Below are positions 6,330 through 6,424 of a stretch of 6,424 bases of DNA, one piece after another. Where the stretch lies: positions 1 through 6,424 of the forward strand of contig URWZ01000097.1 in the NCBI GenBank assembly GCA_900551625.1, read 5' to 3'. The DNA is from an uncultured Collinsella sp. Its GTDB lineage: Bacteria > Actinomycetota > Coriobacteriia > Coriobacteriales > Coriobacteriaceae. The first letter of the stretch is position 1; every line of letters starts with the position of its first letter. The position numbers were made by a program, and so were the translations under genes. The notes beneath the pieces are model-generated. The model searched no databases. It was given only the letters and a program-made list of their open reading frames with translations, and had not been told where the DNA came from.

Positions 6330-6370
6330 GGACAGTCCGAGAGGCATAAGGTTGCCTGCTCGGGCAGTCC
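6330..6370 (+). other. Long imperfect stem-loop just after the hydrolase gene
   Basis: The stem begins 16 bases after the stop codon. Paired segments are GGAC/GTCC (6330-6333 with 6367-6370), GT/GC (6335-6336 with 6364-6365, one G-U), CCGAG/CTCGG (6337-6341 with 6359-6363) and AGGCA/TGCCT (6342-6346 with 6353-6357). This makes 16 bp with one A-A mismatch, one bulged G (6358) and the hexaloop taaggt. No U-run follows, so it is not a standard terminator. It may be a 3' stabilising stem or part of a structured RNA. I do not recognise a known riboswitch or RNA family. Confidence 0.5.
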
Positions 6371-6374
6371 TGCT

Positions 6375-6412
6375 CGCACGGAGAGCACATTAAGTGCTCT
6401 CCGGCTCGTGCG
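6375..6412 (+). terminator. Second hairpin, terminator-like but without a U-run
   Basis: ggagagcac (6380-6388) and gtgctctcc (6394-6402) form a perfect 9-bp stem with the loop attaa. A further cgcac/gtgcg pair (6375-6379 with 6408-6412) extends it across a five-base bulge (6403-6407). A stem this stable after a gene suggests a transcription end, but the bases that follow are GC-rich on both strands. It may instead be a 3' processing barrier or a repeat-type palindrome. The window ends 12 bases later, so what lies beyond is unknown. Confidence 0.35.
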
Positions 6413-6424
6413 GAACTCGCGATC

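Noticed and set aside
50..6424. CRISPR arrays, tRNA or rRNA genes, insertion sequences and phage attachment sites.
   Set aside because: No regularly spaced repeats, tRNA- or rRNA-like segments, transposase frames or insertion-type terminal repeats with target duplications were seen.

Overview
The window looks like a metagenome-derived contig from a high-GC gut actinobacterium of the Coriobacteriia, most likely Collinsella or a close relative. I infer this from the GAG/GCC/CTC-rich codon use, the gene types and the general look of the proteins; no database search was possible. It holds four protein genes. Three lie on the minus strand, in transcription order galE, malQ, glgP. One lies on the plus strand, a secreted cell-wall hydrolase divergent from galE. 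No stretch of more than 300 bases lacks a gene.

Layout: bases 1-49 are not biological. They are an Illumina Nextera P7-side adapter with an i7 index and the Tn5 mosaic end. From 50 to 1926 runs a 5'-complete but 3'-truncated glycogen/maltodextrin phosphorylase (minus). Its C-terminal part (about 50-690) has clearly different base and codon use from its N-terminal part, so the gene as assembled is probably a chimera of two organisms joined in a highly conserved motif. A GC-rich hairpin separates it from malQ (4-alpha-glucanotransferase, 2055-3560). Upstream of malQ is an AT-rich promoter region with repeated ACATGT motifs, then a strong intrinsic terminator for galE (3725-3758). galE (UDP-glucose 4-epimerase, 3781-4842) follows, then a 266-base divergent intergenic region. 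The plus-strand gene at 5109-6314 encodes an exported PcsB/CwlO-type coiled-coil protein with an NlpC/P60-like C-terminal domain. Two tandem stem-loops fill the last 110 bases.

How the genes fit together: MalQ and GlgP are the usual pair for using maltodextrin or glycogen. MalQ disproportionates short alpha-1,4-glucans into longer chains, and GlgP phosphorolyses these to glucose-1-phosphate. GalE interconverts UDP-glucose and UDP-galactose, linking galactose use with envelope glycan precursors, but it has its own terminator and probably its own promoter. The hydrolase gene is a separate cell-envelope unit.

I found no previously undescribed system. The most consequential observations are technical: the untrimmed adapter, the adapter-coded tail it would give GlgP, and the probable chimeric join inside glgP. 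The biological points worth a second look are modest: an Asn at the substrate-gating position of GalE, the repeat-laden malQ promoter, a Tat-type signal on the hydrolase, and the structured 3' region after it.
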